DNA of 64,000 nucleotides from Heliocidaris tuberculata (GCA_025618425.1 CM046833.1:37329274-37393273), one strand, 5' to 3'. Numbered from the stretch's first letter, positions 44,085 to 56,814 are shown. Program-made: numbers and translations. Notes: generated by a model not told the origin, from the letters alone.

Positions 44085-45065
44085 TTCAATCTCTCTCCCA
44101 CTTAATCTCTCTATCTCTCCTTTTGATCTCTCTCTCTCTCGCAATCTCACTATCTCGCAATCTATCTATGTCCCTTTCTCTCTATCTCTTTCTATCTCTC
44201 AAATTCTCCTCTGAATCTTTATCATTCTCTCTCTCTCTCACTCTATCTCCCTTTCTCTATATCTCTTTCTATCTCTTAAACTTTCCCCTGAATCTTTATC
44301 ATTCTCTCTCTCTCCCTCTATCTCCATTTCTCTCTCCTTTTCTATCTCTTAAATTTCTCCTAAATCTTTATCATTCTCTCTCTCTCTCTCTCCATCTATC
44401 GCCTTTTCTCTCTATCTCTTTCTATCTCTTAAACTTTCTCCTAAATCTTTATCATTCTCTCTCTCCCTCTATCACTCTTTCTCTCTCTCTCTCTCTCTCC
44501 TTAACTTTCTCCTAAATCTTTACCATTCTCTCTCTCTTTTTCTCTACCTCTTTTTCCCTACCTCTATTATTATTAATCTCTCTCTCTCCTTTTGATCTTT
44601 CTCTCTCTCTCTCTCCCTCTCTCGCAATCTCACAATCTTGCAATCTATCTCTCTCCCTTTCTCTCTATCTCTTAAACTTTCCCCTGAATCTTTCTCATTC
44701 TCTCTCTCCCCCTCTCTCTTCCTCTTCTTCTTTTCTATCCTTTCTAATTAATATGTTTATATCCCTTGCTCTCCTTTTCATTCTTGATTTTTTCCTTGCT
44801 TAAATCCAAATTGTTTTTGACAAAATGATTGAAATCTGAGATCATTCTAAGAGCCATGGTAGATCTTGTGACATTTCCATCCTATTTCCTTTCCCCTCTC
44901 TCTCTCTCTCCCTCTCCCTCCCTCTCCCTCCCTCTCCCTCCCTCTCTCTCCCTCTCTCTCCCTCTCCCTCTCTCTATTTGCTTTTTTTTTCTTCCCCCAC
45001 CCCCTTGTCATCTCCTTTTCTCCCCCTCTTCCCTCTTTCCCCTATTTTTCTCTTTCTCTTCCCCT
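44085..45065. repeat. CT-rich tract with longer repeat units
   Basis: Almost pure pyrimidine over about 650 bp to 44740, with recurring TCTCCTAAATCTTTATCATT segments at roughly 100-bp spacing. More CT-rich DNA follows at 44890-45065. Confidence 0.85.
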
Positions 45066-45095
45066 ACATCTCCCCTCATTTCCTATTTCTCTTTA

Positions 45096-45345
45096 ATTCT
45101 CCTCCTCCTCCTCCTCCTCCTCCTCCTCCTCCTCCTCCTCCTCCTCCTCCTCCTCCTCCTCCTCCTCCTCCTCCTCCTCCTCCTCCTCCTCCTCCTCCTC
45201 CTCCTCCTCCTCCTCCTCCTCCTCCTCCTCCTCCTCCTCCTCCTCCTCCTCCTCCTCCTCCTCCTCCTCCTCCTCCTCCTCCTCCTCCTCCTCCTCCTCC
45301 TCTTCTTCTTCTTCTTCTTCTTCTTCTTCTTCTTCTTCTTCTTCC
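45096..45345. repeat. (TCC)n then (TTC)n trinucleotide array
   Basis: About 205 bp of uninterrupted TCC repeats pass directly into about 44 bp of TTC repeats. One strand is pure polypyrimidine, so triplex DNA is possible. The poly-Pro, poly-Leu, poly-Gly and poly-Glu frames are artefacts of the repeat. Confidence 0.95.
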
Positions 45346-45599
45346 AACTTTTTCATGTTCAGCTAAATTACTAAAGGGCTGGTCACATTTCGTCGCTGAA
45401 TCCACGAGGTGGCACAACCTCCCGCAGATCTTTCAAAACATATTCCGAGAAAAACGCGATTCAAATTTGTGCACATTGAAAACAGCAAATTTGACTTGTT
45501 GATATGAGTTAAATTTGATAAATCATATATGTTAAGAATGAGAAGCATCTTGTCTACCCATTCATGTAGAAAAATAGAGTTGTTCATGTGAAATGTTAG

Positions 45600-46310
45600 C
45601 AATGCAAGGCTGCAAACATTCGTGTCACTGTGTGCCACTTCGTGAAAACAAAATATGCGTAATCTGGGTATGCAACGTACATGTTTTTGTATTCGTGAAA
45701 CGACACAAGGGTCTGTGCCGCACACTACACATTTATTCGCTTTTTACTTTTTCACGAAGTGACACACTTGATATGCTCATGTACTGTGCGCACTCTTTAT
45801 TTACATAGGGCTCCATTCACCATAACGTAAAAAACGTTTGTGTCACTTCGTGAATTAAATGGTTGGCCTTTTTGAGGCTAATGTCGTTTTGATCATACCG
45901 TTTTTTGGGCAGAATAAATCAAAATTGATACTTGAAACTTTGTTATGTGATAAATGATGCTAAATAGATGCTAAAAAATTGAAAAAAATGAAATTTGATA
46001 TTTTACACTATTTTTGGCATTGTGCCACTTCCTGAATACAAAGACGATTCGTCCGATAAAAATAACGATAACGATAACGAGATTTGTCATTAAAGGTCCA
46101 CCCAACACCTGTCCTACTCTAACTTCGTTATGTGATAAATGATGCTAAATAGATGCTAAAAAATTGAAAAAAATGAAATTTAATATTTTACGCTATTTTT
46201 GGCATTGTGCCACTTCGTGAATTCAATGACGATTTGTCCGATAAAAATAACGATAACGATAACAAGATTTGTCATTAAAGTTCAACCCAACACCTGTCCT
46301 ACTATAACAT
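45600..46310. repeat. Repeat cluster with GTGCCACTTCGTGAA motif and a 183-bp tandem pair
   Basis: Copies at about 45941-46120 and 46123-46305 share GTTATGTGATAAATGATGCT, TTTGGCATTGTGCCACTTC and AAAAATAACGATAACGATAA. The CACTTCGTGAA motif, or its complement, appears several more times from 45630 to 45850. No gene. Confidence 0.75.
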
Positions 46311-48769
46311 ACACGAGCATACTCAACGTACACACAACATTGTAACGTGTACCTTTAATTGAAAATCTTATTATCGTTATCGGACAAATGTGAGCAACCC
46401 GTAAGAACAAGCAATCAAAAGATGGTTGAATATAAGACCCTTTTGCAGACAATATATTATGAACTCATCTGTATTTTAGAAGTTGTAACAGCACATAGGA
46501 AAGGGTTAACCTAGAAAATAGTGTCCCACAGGAATTATATTATAATTAGCCTGAAAACCCCAAATCATGATCCAGAAAAGGCATGAAACCAGACAATTTC
46601 AAGAAGAATTGGTGCCCTCCGGGAATGGGGGGGGGGGGGGGGGGGGGTGTGACCGGGGGTGACCATCACAAAAGACATAGCGGGCCCTTCTTACAATACA
46701 ATATCAATTGAAGAATAAGTGCATTGTGAGTATGCATACGTAATTGTTTCATTAGGTCTCCATTTTGGTTTAACAAGCATGGTTATTAGCTGTCATATCT
46801 GGGTCCCACATTGAGCTGAAGATAGAGTGTCCGAATTCAAGGCATAATTGGATGCTTAATTTGCAATCACTGCACACACTTCCATACATTAACCGTTCAT
46901 AAAAGTAACATGGTTATAATGCAGGGAGACAGTGCATACAACAGGGGAATACTATATAGTGAGGGGTTTGGGAAAGGAAGGAAAATTGAAAGTCAGGGAT
47001 GAAAATGGGGTGAAGGAGAGAGAGAGAGAGGGGCGAGGAGGGATGGAGAGAAAGAGGTAAGGGAGATCAAGAGGAAAGATGCGGCATGGATTCTCTTTGC
47101 CAGGTGTAACTCAAAACCTTGATGAATATGATATGTTGAATTAAACATAGGAGAGCGTTTGGGATGGCATCACGCTCCCATCTTAAGCGATATTATCTTG
47201 CGGCGCCGCCGAGTCTGGGCTCGCGCCTAAGGATTAGATCAGAATTTTATCAGAGGAGGAGGAGGAGAGAGAATTACAATCGGGGGACTCGGCCACAAAG
47301 AGATAGGGAGTGAGAGAGAGAGAGAGAGAGAGATGGGGAATGAGACAGAAAAAATTGAGTTGCACAATGTTAACGCACAGCCGTTCTGCTTTAATGCTCG
47401 TTATTTATTATTTTGCGTGAAATCGTAGGCCACCGTCGGGGAGCACGGCCAGTCGGTCAGGGAGCGTAAGCTACACCACCTGATCGTTGAAATTGGCTTG
47501 GAGTCGCGGAATGCACGGGTCGCGTGCGCCGGCTCCGCTTTCGCTCCCCCGGGACCAGCGCAAACAAAAGAACAAGTGTGCATAGCGATGTTGTATGTGT
47601 CGCTAGTCAAATCTTGCGTCAAATTCGGCTGATTTATGATTATGGGGTCTGGTCTTTGACAGAGTGGCAAAGGATTCTGTATGAATGCAGGACTTGATGC
47701 GTGACATACAAATGTATATTTCATAATGCTTTCGGCATGCCTCTCCAAAGACTGCCCTCATAACAGCATGGTTCACCAAGCATGTATTGTAATGTCTGGA
47801 GTATTTGACAGATATTGATTTTGAGATAAAGATTAGGAATAACCACTTCCTCCATCATTTACAAGTATTATGACTCACTCCTCTGGTCTAATTATCTCTG
47901 ATTTCATCACTTTTTGTTCTCACTCCAGTGAAAATTAATCCAAGAACTCTAGTAGGAATGGTATTCCATACAGTGCTTCTAATACCTTTGTGAAATATCC
48001 ATTAATATTCCTCAATTTTTGGTGGGGCTTGCTCAACAAAGAATATGACAGGAAGACTGATGAAATAATTGAATTTGGAACAAAATGACAAGTTGCAAAG
48101 AGGAGCTGATTGTTATTTGATTACAAACTTCTAATTGACAAGAGATATTAATTGGAAATGTCAAACCAAAGCGAGACAACTAGAAATAAATTTGACAGAG
48201 AGCACCTTCCCTTTACTCTGCCACTCAGCATACAGACAGACAGTCTACGTGAACATCACAAGACAAATATTTCTATAGAAATCTTCTTTTTAGGCTCATA
48301 AAACTCAACTTATGTGAAAATTAATCTAAGAAGTTTAGTGGGAGGGGCATATTCTGTTCTCTGCTTTCTTGTGAGTCATAATATTGATCTACAGATTTTT
48401 TACAGATCTTAAACAAAAAGAATGTTAAGACAAATTAATGAAATAATAGAATTAATTACAAGTGACAAGTTTGAAGAGAATATGATCATTATTCGATTAG
48501 ATACTTCTAATTGAACAAGACACAGTGATTGAAAGTACTAGGAAGAGAAAATGAGAAATTAGAATTTAAACATGGAAGGGGCAGTTACCCCCATGCTGTG
48601 CCATGTCGTGTAGCTGGCAGAAGGGCCTTAGCACACGCACATGTCATAAAACAAATTTCTGGTTATGTGCTTCTAAGATTTTGATTGCTCTACATGTTAT
48701 ACCATTTTTTAAACATGACAGGAATTTCTCTCTTTATCAAATAATAAAAAAGAAAGCAAATGGTAAATG
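46311..48769. other. Gene-free stretch with G runs and a GC-richer part
   Basis: Contains a G run at 46627-46647, GA-rich patches near 47020 and 47310, and a GC-richer segment at about 47150-47570 (GCGGCGCCGCCGAG). A minus-strand frame of 115 codons at 47401-47748 has no recognisable domain. The GC-rich part could be regulatory or an exon of an unseen gene. Confidence 0.4.
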
Positions 48770-49071
48770 GAGGTGTCGTGGTATAGTGGTTCATTCACTT
48801 GACTCTCAATCAAAGGGTTGAGGGTTCGAATCTCAGCCCGGCACTAACATCTTTTGGCAAGACATTAATCCACATTTGCCACTCTCCACCCAGGTGTTAA
48901 ATGGGTACCTGGCAGGATTTATCCTCGAAAATGCACTGTGCGCTGATTACGGCTGCCGGAGCTAAAGCCAGGGTAATAATATCCAAACCCTTTGGAAGCG
49001 CATAGGGACATTATATCATAATGTGATATGCGCTATACAAGAACGGTTTATTATTATTATTATTATTATTA
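48770..49071 (+). mobile_element. tRNA-derived SINE with (ATT)n tail
   Basis: The 5' part has a box A-like TGGTATAGTGGTTCA and a box B GGTTCGAATC at tRNA spacing. The body has GCCACTCTCCACCCAGGTGT and AAATGGGTACCTGGCAGG, then GCGCTATACAAGAACGGTTT and an ATT repeat tail. The same family lies inverted at 60492-60798. Confidence 0.85.
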
Positions 49072-49436
49072 CTCAATTTTAGTAGATTTGTATCAAATAA
49101 GTACTTATTTTTATAGTTATGGGTATTTTAATGCTAATGACCTTCTGCTTAACGCATTAGTGAGTCCTAGCAATAGCAGAATGGCGTAACGCACCTATGA
49201 CCTTCTGCCCAGCCGCACAATAATATAGCCTTTTCATAAACTCCAAATAGTGCATAACAGGAGCAGAATAAAAGCATTATAGAGCTTAATGAATGCGTAT
49301 CCGCATTGAAATAATGCACATTATTTTTAGGGCTGCTATTACACATATAATACCAGCATTTCCCATCAAATGCTAGGTTAATGAATGCAATAATGTAGAT
49401 CTCTCATTATCCCACCCTGGTATTGGTCACTTAATT

Positions 49437-49457
49437 CCCCCCCCCCCCCCCCCCCCC
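49437..49457. repeat. Poly-C run
   Basis: About 20 consecutive C. Similar runs occur at 61257 and 61425. Confidence 0.9.
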
Positions 49458-49839
49458 ACCATGCATGGTAAACTTTTCTTCTTCAACTCACAGATCTCGC
49501 ATGATGGGGGATTTCTGAACTGGTGCAGCTTTTAACAGTTTATGAACACCATTTTTATTGCTTAAACACATTATTTTAGTGTGCATAATAGGAGCATGGG
49601 TTTCTGAAAGAGGAATTAAAGGCAATAATTCTCTGTGAATGTATTGACTGACAAATGTCAAAACATACAGGGATAGTGATAAGGAATGGGGTATGATTGG
49701 AATTTGAGGTTACAATTGGAATTAGGTTTAAAGAAAAAGTTTTGAGTTCTGGTCATGAGATTGAATTGTGAAAGAAACTGTCTCAAAGCAAAAGGGAAAG
49801 GTTGATTATATAGCACATAAGAATTGGTGTATGCTGTAA

Positions 49840-50120
49840 GGTTTTGGAATCACCAAAATGATAAGAAATTTACTCATTCCTGCTGAGAGTCACATGAACT
49901 GTACACAGAAATGTGTATATGGGACTACACACGAACGTTTGGCCCGAACATTTCAGCCGTTTCAAGTCATATTTTTAATTGAGAGCATCTGAAGAGCAAT
50001 CCTTTTCAGGGGACATATCTACTATGATAATCTTCCAAACTAACATAAAAAGAAAGAGAAAGCTCACAAATAATTTTTTATCTTTCCCAGAACTCAAGCT
50101 TCCCTTTAAGGTTAGGTGTA
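49840..50120 (-). repeat. Inverted copy of the duplicated upstream block
   Basis: In complement this matches 8690-8920 and 20320-20490 (AAATAATTTGTGAGCTTTC, AGAAATAGCTGAAGTGTTT-like order). The block is therefore a dispersed repeat and not unique to the RING cluster. Confidence 0.55.
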
Positions 50121-51720
50121 GGGTTGGGTAAGGAGTTAGGTCTAGGGCTCAGACTTCCTCATGAAAAATAATGTTTTATTTCACTTGTTGATAAATTTCT
50201 ATCTCTGAAACTGGATTAAGAAAAACAGATATCTCTCTATAGCAGCCATGACATGAACTTACCCACTGACTACTGAATTCTCTGATTACCATAGCTTTAA
50301 TACAGGAGCTATCCGGTTCATGTAGGCCATGGGTTAATATGGCCATAATAAATGGATATGTTTATATAGCTATATAAATCAACTATCACCTATCAGTTTG
50401 TACAGAAACACTTGATGTATATCCGCACCATACCCCATACGCTCATTGACCTTGCATGGCACATTAGTTTAGCAATACGTAAATTAATTGATTGATCCCT
50501 CGTGACATAATCAAATCACTAGTGGCACTTCATCAATTATCATCAGCGAGACAGACGATCTCAGTCCTCCAATTGCAATTTTATTCCTAAATGTGCTCGC
50601 ATTTTCCCCCACTCTTTTCATCATTCCTGTTTCCACGGCGATGGGGTTAATGCGCTGGCTGCCGAGGAGAGCCATGGAGCCCGAAAATGAACGCTTACTT
50701 TCACTTATCCCCGCTTGGAGCGATCATAGCAGATAGAAAGGCAGACCAAAAGAAATAGTAAGAGACAGAACGGGAGAGACACTGGAAAGAATCAATATAA
50801 CAGTGGATCTATAAATAACGTGTAATGAAGCTGCATAAAAAAGTACTTTAACCTGGCGCGACTCCCGACCCCTTTTTCAACTGCAAAGCAGACACAGCGA
50901 AAATCCTACCCCTTAAAAAAAGTCCAACAACAGGCATGTGTAATCATGGTGATAAGGCAATGGCTGGCTTATCTAATGAAAGATCTCATGTTAACTCCAA
51001 CACCACCAAAGGCAAAATTCCAAATATTGAAAGTCAACAGCATTTCGTACTTAGGGTAACAAGACGGTTAAAAAGGCGTACTATCGATTGTGAAGACCTT
51101 TTCCTTATGCCAGACTCCACAGTGTTTTGACTTTCATTGTTTAAATAACGCAGCTGGTTTCAGCCAGGATCAAGCGGGGCTTTTGTACATCATGCTCCGG
51201 GGTCTGCGCTTTAAAGGTACTATCTATGTGCTCATGAAAGATGTTGCATCGTTTGTTGTTTAAAGTAAGAAAAAACATCCCTGCAAGTATACGGAAAACC
51301 GTTTAGTAAGGGGGGAAATTAATGTTTATTTGAAAAAAGAATAATAGGACCTCTAGTCCTACCATAGTATGAATAATAATAATCATACATATATTTGTTA
51401 CATTTCAAAAAAATCTCTGACAAGCAAAAAACAAGGAAAGATGGTAATCACAATTTTAGATGTCTTCTTGCTCTTACATTTAAAGGGGCCACAAAAACCC
51501 AATAGCGGGCACTTTTTCTGGTGTATTAAAAGTATGAAGGAGCACAGGCCAGTGGTGTCCCCTACATCTGACACTGATTGTAACTAGAGGAGAAATTTCA
51601 AAGTAACTCCACAGGATTACAGTGTATATATTTCTGTTTTATCTTAATGCTTGTCACCATGAGGACAATTATTCAATCATTTTTTTTTTTCTTCATTTTT
51701 TAAAAGTTAAATGAAACTTT
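50121..51720. other. No gene seen; one GC-richer segment
   Basis: About 50630-50720 is GC-richer and unique-looking (GCGCTGGCTGCCGAGGAG). The rest is AT-rich. No coding frame, splice pattern or RNA gene is convincing. Confidence 0.4.
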
Positions 51721-51727
51721 TAATTAA

Positions 51728-52318
51728 AGGAAACCAAAACCCAAGGAGAGAATCAATGTTATTGGAAAGTGAGAATTCAGAGAAGCACTTTACAAAAAGT
51801 TTCATTAAAATTGGTTAAAAAATGAGAGAGTTATGGAAGTTTGAAAAGTCTTGTTTTACTTTCTATGGGGATCCTCAAATTGGCAAAATTGCTTCAAAAT
51901 GGCTGATTTTGTGAACAACTCTCCATTTGTTTTGTACACAGATTTTCAGATTTTCCCCATTATCTCTCAGGGTGCTCCTTGTCTCCTCCTGAACTCGACA
52001 TATGTGGTGTAAAATACATTTTCCCATTATATATGTTGAGCTTCCAAACTAAAAAGAAGGAGATTAACTGCACCTTGAAAGATAATGGGAAAAATCTGAA
52101 AATCTGTGTACAAAACAAATGGAGAGTTGTTCACAAAATCAGCCATTTTGAAGCAATTTTGCCAATTGGAGGATCCCCATAGAAAGTAAAACGAGACTTT
52201 TCAAACTTCCATAACTCTCTCATTTTTTAACCAATTTTAATGAAACTTTTTGTAAAGTGCTTCTCTGAATTTTCACTTTTCCAATAACATTGATTCTCTC
52301 CCTGAGTTTTGGTTTCCT
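51728..52318. mobile_element. TTAA-flanked foldback element (591 bp)
   Basis: TTAA at 51724-51727 and 52319-52322. Arms of about 240 bp are nearly perfect complements: AGGAAACCAAAACCCAAGGA with its partner, and CTTTCTATGGGGATCCTC with GAGGATCCCCATAGAAAG. About 100 bp separates them. No transposase. A frame at 51979-52182 lies within it and is not a gene. Confidence 0.85.
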
Positions 52319-52789
52319 TTAAGGTCAAAACATTTTGGAACTAAAAAAATTAATGAAGTTTCGCATTAAAAAGTCGATTTTCTTTTTTCTCATGTTTTAT
52401 GTGACTTTTGCTTACATTTAAGGATGGTCCCCTGTGTTAAAACTTACGGGAATTAGGAAGAATTTGTTCGTCAAAATGTTTTTAAACAAATTTAATCCTG
52501 CTCATCTCTCTTATTTTGGCAATCTAGATATATGCCCCAACAAATATTCCAGCATTCCTTTTTTCTGCCAATTTTCTATCAATCCCTTTGTTATATTTAC
52601 TATTTAAACCTCTGCTTCTTTAAACTACTTATTTTTTAAAAGCCTGATCTAAGCTAGCCACTATATATCTCTACTGTTATTTTTCTTTTTCTTTGAAATT
52701 GTCATCTTTTATTCTTTGTTTCTTCTATTTATCAATATACATAGACTCAAATATCATTTCTCTTATCATTTGTGTTTCTCTATTTTATG

Positions 52790-53225
52790 GATGAATTCTC
52801 TCTCCCCCTCTCTCTCCCTACCTATAGGCCAATTTCTTTCACTAAACCATCTTCTTTAAACTTTTCTTTCTTCCTTATCTTCTCCCTTGTTCAGTCTCCC
52901 CTTCTTTTTTTATTCATTATGCTCTATATCCCCCCCCCCCTCCCTCCCTACCTTTATATCTTTCTTTTCTCTCTCTCTCTCCCTCTTTTTCTCTCTCCCT
53001 CCCCTCTCTCTCTCCCTGCCTCCTTGCCTCCCTCCCTTATCTCCTCTCTCTCTCTCTCTCTCTCCTCTCCCTCCCTCCTCTCTCCCTCCCTCTCTCTCTC
53101 TCTTTTTCCCCTCCCTCTCTCTCTCTCCTTCTCCCTCTCTCTCTCGCTCTTCCTCTCTCCCTCCCTCCCTCCCTCCCGGTCTCTCTCCCTCTTTCCCGGT
53201 CTCCCTCCCTCCCTTTCTAAATACA
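52790..53225. repeat. CT-rich tract
   Basis: Imperfect (CT)n, (CCCT)n and T runs. Ser/Leu/Pro-rich and Arg/Glu-rich frames here are artefacts. Confidence 0.85.
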
Positions 53226-53483
53226 GGTGTTTCCCCATTCTTTTTTTTTTTCTAGCCCCTTTTACTATTCCTTACTTCTTTTCTTTTTTTCTAATATCCC
53301 CCTCCTGTGTTAATAACTTCATTTTGTTTCTACACAACATATTTCCTACCCTAAAGCATTTGCTCATTATCTTCTTCTCTCGTTTAATTCTACGTTGTGT
53401 GTGCATAATCAGAAGACCACCTGTGTTAAAACAATGAACAGTGTTTCTCACTGAAAAGTCCTAACGGAACCTGTACATAAAGA

Positions 53484-53648
53484 CCAGGGTGCCATTGCAT
53501 AAAGACTTAATATTATAGTAACTTTGCCATCAATGGTAACTACCATGGTAACGTTGCTCAAGAGCCAATCAAAATCCAGTATTCCACGAAAAGTTACTAT
53601 AATAGCAAAGTTACTATAATAGCAAGTTTTATGCAACGGCACCCAGGT
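53484..53648. mobile_element. MITE with GGGTGCC..TTGCATAAA ends, nested
   Basis: CAGGGTGCCATTGCATAAAG at the left pairs with TTTTATGCAACGGCACCCAG at the right. The inside holds an inverted TAACTTTGCCATCA-type segment and GTTACTATAATAGCAA twice. It appears inserted in a dispersed repeat with AACCTGTACATAAAGACCA. Confidence 0.7.
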
Positions 53649-53786
53649 GTTTATAACAACCACATTTCTTTTCTCCCCTGAGCAGTCTTTCAGTGTACAT
53701 GTAAAGCTAAATATTCAATCTCCATCCCGATACTTCCCCTGTCACCAAAAAGAAAGCAATACACAATTTCACCACAATTCATCAAT

Positions 53787-54245
53787 ATTAGCATGTCAAT
53801 AATAAACACAAACATGAGATCGAAGTACTGCATCAGCAACAAACGGATATTTCACAGACAAAATTATTTTAGTTTGCATTATGAAGACAGTCCACCTCAC
53901 TGCTTCCTCAAAAAGGGGATCTTCACCCCTTCCCCCCTCCCCTCCCCCCTTCATCCGAGAAGCATGAGCCATTACCCAAGAGTGCACAAATTAGCAAGTC
54001 AATAATACACACAAACATGGGATTGAAATATCAGAGTTCTTCAACAAAGTATTGGATACAAACAAATCTAAGTTTGCATATAAAGATAGTTGCTTCTAAA
54101 AAGGGGGGGGGGACATAATCCCTTACCCATTCCCCCCCCCCCCCCTTTCATCAAAAAAAGTATGAGCCATTACCCAAGAGTGTACAAATTAGCAAGTCAA
54201 TAATACACACAAACATGGGATTGAAATATCAGAGCTCTTCAACAA
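53787..54245. repeat. Tandem repeat of about 205 bp, 2.3 units
   Basis: ATTAGCA(A/T)GTCAATAATA followed by CACACAAACATG occurs at 53788, 53990 and 54191, with CATTACCCAAGAGTG before the second and third. C- and G-runs lie inside the units. Confidence 0.7.
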
Positions 54246-54771
54246 ATGGATAATTTATAGACTGGTCACTGCCGATTTTCTCCCCATCGCATAATGCTTC
54301 TTTTCTTGGAGAAGGGGCCTTATGCCTATTCATGACACAGCGCCATAAGGGCCTTCCAGTCTCAGGGGAGACAACAACTGGAATAGGAATTCAACAATTG
54401 AATAATCGTCTGAAAAATGTCATACATCAATCCAGAAGGGATACTCGGTACGCTTTTGGACATATATGAACTTGCTAGGCACAAACATCGTGGAGATAAT
54501 ATTTTCTGAAATTTTAAAAGAGTTCTTCGGTACTCTTAGTACATTAATATCTTTTTCTTGTTTTCATACCAAGTGATGAGACATCCTTTTCTTTGGAACC
54601 AGCAGGGCGCTAACTCTGTACAAATGATGGGACTTAACGCCCTTCTGGCTCCAAACGGACATAATATTTGAAGTACAACACATCCAAAGTACACTGGGTA
54701 TTAAAATACACTTAAATTAATTGTATAAAGAAACTTTAATTCAGCTACTGACACTGACTATGGCCCGTATT

Positions 54772-55084
54772 CTCGAAAGTGGCCTAAGTTAAGCCTGGCT
54801 TAACTTAGGCCACTGATTTATGGAAGGCCATTCGTCAACCCCTAAGTCCCGTATAAATTACTATATTTATGTAACAAAATAAAGAAACTCAATTATTTTC
54901 TGGCATGAAATGAGCATCAGAAATCAATTTTATCGTGTCGGTTTTTGTATTTGCATTTAGTCCCGGAGCTATTGTGATTTTGTAAGATTAAAAGAGGGTG
55001 ACATTTGGCTCTTCATGATTCGGTCACCTAAATCTACACACTTAGGCAGGGGCTTAAGTTAAGCGCCTTTCGAGAATACGGGCC
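54772..55084. mobile_element. MITE with GGCCCGTATTCTCGAAAG ends
   Basis: GGCCCGTATTCTCGAAAGTG and the complement of CCTTTCGAGAATACGGGCC form the ends. Next to them lie TTAAGTTAAGC-type motifs in both orientations. TA follows the right end and lies one base before the left end. Confidence 0.75.
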
Positions 55085-55984
55085 TATAACTTTATTGGGG
55101 AAAAAGCTAAAAAGAGACTATAGACACCAAAGAAAGAAGATCAGGAGTTGGTCCGGAAGTAACGTCCGCAGGCAGCTCTGTATTCACCTACGCACTGATT
55201 CTGATCGGACCCAGGTTTGAATCTCCGTCACGTCTTTCGGATGGTGACGTTAAAGGTTAGTCCAAGATGTCAATAATCATATTTGATTGATACATGTCTG
55301 GAAAAACCCAATTATACACACACACACAAGATTTTTAGGTACACAACCAATGTCATTGAAAAATGACATCAACAAAGAAAGAGTGTAGACACAAACAAGT
55401 TATACTTACATTAAAGATCCTCAGCGATAGGTCTTTAGAGTTATTTCCATTATACTTTAAGATAATGCTGAAAAATACAGCTAGGTCCAGACCAAAGTGT
55501 TAAAAAAATAAAGAATGATGTGAAAGTGAATTCATGCCCTGATTCACAATACTAAGAGGGCCAGGGAGGTGTCTGTTTGCAATAGATGTCAATATAAGAT
55601 GAAGGAATTGCACAGGAATAAATATCCAATGTGAACACAGCCCAATGTGACATACATTAAAGCATGGAAACTGGAGTTAATGTTCACGCTCAAGTTCTTT
55701 ATTCCTTGGCACAAGCAAAATGGCCTTTTACGTGTATATTCATGTCCCGATGGAATCGAACATGAGATGCAAATGATTTTATTTACACGAAAAATATGAT
55801 CGATTTTGATTAAATTTCTTCGGTTCTGAACATGCCCTGGTCCAAATGTACCGTCTTTTATAGAAACGCTCTTCTCATTTTTATCCAAGTTCCAACCTGC
55901 GAACTTTCAGTTGGTGTGAACGCAAAACAAACACGCAAGCAAACATTCTCACCTCCTCTTCCCTCCTCTCCCTCCAATTAAAGA

Positions 55985-56300
55985 AACATGACAGCAACAG
56001 CTAGGAGGAAAGAGAAAGCGTGTGTGGGCCAAGATGCTCCGAAACCAGCTGGACAGAGAGTAAAATTCAATAACAGTCCACCAACGCTGTGGCGTCCGCC
56101 AGCGGATAAGACGACGGTCAGTCAGTCGGTCGACGGCCTGTGTGCCGATCGTCGGGGGAGACAGGCGAGGTGGTGGCGCCAAACTGTTGCGGTGGCCGAT
56201 GCCTGGGTGAGGCGAGTTGATGAGCGTGTGCCTATTCACGGGCACTGTCTGGGGCCATTAGGAGGTGTTAAGTCCCGCTAATTCAATGACTTACTGATAG
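55985..56300. other. GC-richer unique segment
   Basis: Unlike its surroundings, this segment is rich in CGTCGG, GGCGCC and GCCGATGC. Frames of 90-100 codons exist on both strands, but no domain is recognisable. It may be a conserved regulatory element or a weakly coding exon. Confidence 0.35.
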
Positions 56301-56388
56301 GACTAAGGGAAAGGCATTAGTCTTGATACGCAGACCTCTTAAGACTTGTTCACATATGGCGAGGTAAACCACCTCTGTCTTTTTTTAA

Positions 56389-56797
56389 CCCTTTCGAGAC
56401 AATTGACCACATTTTGTGGTTTGGCTCAATAACTTTTGATTCAGAGCTCTAAAAAATATACTAGATGCATGAGCAGAAAGAGCAAAAATTTCTGTACACA
56501 CATTGTAAATTTTTGTTACATGGCCATATTGCGTTTGATACCAGGAATTTTAAAAACGAGAATAAGCTTTTAAAATCCTTAAATTGGCAACACATTGAGA
56601 GGTTCAAAATCATTGTTTTTTATCAAAATTGGCAATTTTTTCAACCTTTCGACAAATTTCCTAACCATGTATATTGTTTTCAAAGACATTACACCTTATT
56701 AGAACCTTGTAGCACTAAAAGAAAAATATTGTTGTTGCCAATTTGAAGAACAAAATGTGATCAATTTAGCCCTTAAATAATTGCTGTCATGAAAGGG
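56389..56797. mobile_element. piggyBac-like MITE (409 bp), intact TTAA flanks
   Basis: TTAA|CCCTTTCGAGACAATTG at the left and TGTCATGAAAGGG|TTAA at the right. It is the same family as 16754-17259, in inverted orientation. A 93-codon frame inside is not a gene. Confidence 0.75.
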
Positions 56798-56814
56798 TTA
56801 ATGCTTAAAGGACT

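Noticed and set aside
44829..45502. Long poly-Leu, poly-Pro, poly-Gly and poly-Glu frames
   Set aside because: Direct translations of CT-rich and (TCC)n/(TTC)n repeats.
47401..47748. 115-codon minus-strand frame in the GC-richer segment
   Set aside because: Composition is plausible, but no recognisable domain or splice context; too weak to call.
48770..48850. Possible tRNA gene
   Set aside because: The tRNA-like part continues into a SINE body and ATT tail and is repeated at 60.7 kb, so it is a SINE head.
51979..52182. 67-codon frame
   Set aside because: Falls in one arm and the loop of the TTAA-flanked foldback element.
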